This document shows positions 62,814-64,000 of a DNA stretch of 64,000 nucleotides, piece by piece. The stretch comes from Charina bottae (taxonomy: Eukaryota > Chordata > Lepidosauria > Squamata > Charinaidae): contig JALMGJ010000026.1 in assembly GCA_023362775.1 (NCBI GenBank), forward strand, positions 1,343,501 to 1,407,500, in the 5' to 3' direction. The notes below the pieces were generated by a model. That model was not told where the DNA came from. It did not search any database and saw only the letters and a program-made list of their open reading frames with translations. Position numbers and translations under genes: made by a program. Within the stretch, counting starts at the first letter, position 1; each line of letters opens with the position of its first letter.

Positions 62814-64000
62814 CAGAGCTTTCCAAACTTTTCATGTTGGTGACACACTTTTTAGACATGCATCATTTTGCGACACACTCTTACAGCAGGGCACAAGGCA
62901 GGCACTAGGACCTGCGAGGAATCACAGCAGGTTTGGAGGCAGCCAGGCACAAGGCAGGCACTAGGACCTGCATGGAATCCTGGCAAGGCAGGTTTGGAGG
63001 CAGCGAGGCACAAGGCAGGCACTAGGACCTGCGAGGAATCACAGCAGGTTTGGAGGCAGCCAGGCACAAGGCAGGCACTAGGACCTGCGAGGAATCACAG
63101 CAGGTTTGGAGGCAGCCAGGCACAAGGCAGGCACTAGGACCTGCATGGAATCACAGCAGGTTTGGAGGCAGCAAGGCACAAGGCAGGCACTAGGACCTGC
63201 GCGGAATCACAGCAGGTTTGGAGGCAGCCAGGCACAAGGCAGGCACTAGGACCTGCGTGGAATCCTGGCAGGGCAGGTTTGGAGGCAGCAAGGCACAAAG
63301 CAGGCACTAGGACCTGCGCGGAATCACAGCAGGTTTGGAGGCAGCCAGGCACAAGGCAGGCACTAGGACCTGCGTGGAATCCTGGCAGGGCAGGTTTGGA
63401 GGCAGCAAGGCACAAGGCAGGCACTAGGACCTGCGAGGAATCACAGCAGGTTTGGAGGCAGCCAGGGACAAGGCAGGCACTAGGACCTGCATGGAATCAC
63501 AGCAGGTTTGGAGGCAGCAAGGCACAAGGCAGGCACTAGGACCTGCGAGGAATCACAGCAGGTTTGGAGGCAGCCAGGCACAAGGCAGGCACTAGGATCT
63601 GCGTGGAATCACAGCAGGTTTGGAGGCAGCAAGGCACAAGGCAGGCACTAGGACCTGCGTGGAATCACAGCAGGTTTGGAGGCAGCCAGGCACAAGGCAG
63701 GCACTAGGACCTGCGTGGAATCACAGCCGGTTTGGAGGCAGCAGGGTACAAGGCAGGCACTAGGACCTGTGTGGAATCCTGGCAGGGCAGGTTTGGAGGG
63801 AGCAGGGTACAAGGCAGGCACTAGGACCTGCATGGAATCACAGCAGGTTTGGAGGCAGCCAGGCACAAGGCAGGCACTAGGACCTGCGTGGAATCACAGC
63901 AGGTTTGGAGGCAGCAAGGCACAAGGCAGGCACTAGGACCTGCGCGGAATCACAGCAGGTTTGGAGGCAGCAAGGCACAAGGCAGGCACTAGGACCTGCG
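62814..64000. mobile_element. hAT MITE amplified into a 56/61-bp minisatellite, open at the window edge
   Basis: The left terminal repeat CAGAGCTTTCCAAACTTTTC and the next 60 bp match the MITE at 48963-49194. From 62882 the unit starting GGCACAAGGCAGGCACTAGG repeats at least 20 times to the window end. There are two unit lengths: 56 bp (GGAATCACAGCAGGTTTGG core) and 61 bp (GGAATCCTGGCAGGGCAGGT core). The right terminal repeat is not reached. Frames through it are repeat peptides. Confidence 0.95.

Noticed and set aside
62868..63936. Repeat-peptide frames on both strands at the right edge
   Set aside because: They follow the 56/61-bp minisatellite; units of 56 and 61 bp shift frame and each frame stops after a few units.

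Overview
The window is repeat-dense vertebrate nuclear DNA, most likely from a squamate reptile (lizard or snake). The repeat set points there: tRNA-derived SINEs of the Sauria type, young 5'-truncated BovB/RTE retrotransposons, many L2-type LINE 3' ends, CR1 with its octamer tail, squamate-type L1, and abundant hAT and Tigger/mariner-like MITEs. There are no operons or prokaryotic features. Nearly every long open frame is an artefact of a microsatellite or an element.

Host-gene content is small. At 2051-2185 and 2433-2500 (+) are the last two coding exons of a PMP22/claudin-superfamily tetraspan membrane protein that I read as LIM2 (lens intrinsic membrane protein 2)-like; the earlier exons lie left of the window. 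At about 11680-12360 a GC/CpG-rich segment precedes a short leader-type exon (12361-12400, phase-1 donor), which could be the start of a second gene for a secreted or membrane protein. A 276-bp open, CpG-rich segment (13641-13916) is a weak exon candidate. No rRNA, functional tRNA or CRISPR was seen.

Layout: 1-10 kb has the LIM2-like gene end, Sauria SINEs, MITEs, an old RTE tail and a second tRNA-SINE. 11.5-16 kb holds the CpG-rich promoter candidate and exon candidates, an L1 fragment and a 5S-derived SINE. 16-25 kb has L1, MITEs, a tRNA-SINE amplified into about eight 102-bp units, and a long polypyrimidine array. 26-36 kb has two L2 copies (one split by a SINE with a 12-bp target duplication), a BovB insertion with a perfect 36-bp target duplication and an open reverse transcriptase frame, a hAT MITE nest, and a CR1 end with about 30 octamers. 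36-57 kb is a mosaic of L1, BovB, CR1, L2 and MITEs. 57.9-61 kb is a 2.2-kb compound GATA/GACA/GATG (Bkm-like) array plus a GGAT array. 61-62.8 kb has two L2 fragments. From 62.8 kb to the end, a hAT MITE has been amplified into a 56/61-bp minisatellite of at least 20 units.

The main biological theme is that different transposons (hAT MITEs, a tRNA-SINE, CR1) have each been converted internally into tandem arrays, alongside nested insertions that give relative ages. The hAT-type palindromic MITE is the most frequent element; several copies keep recognisable 8-bp target duplications, two of them perfect.
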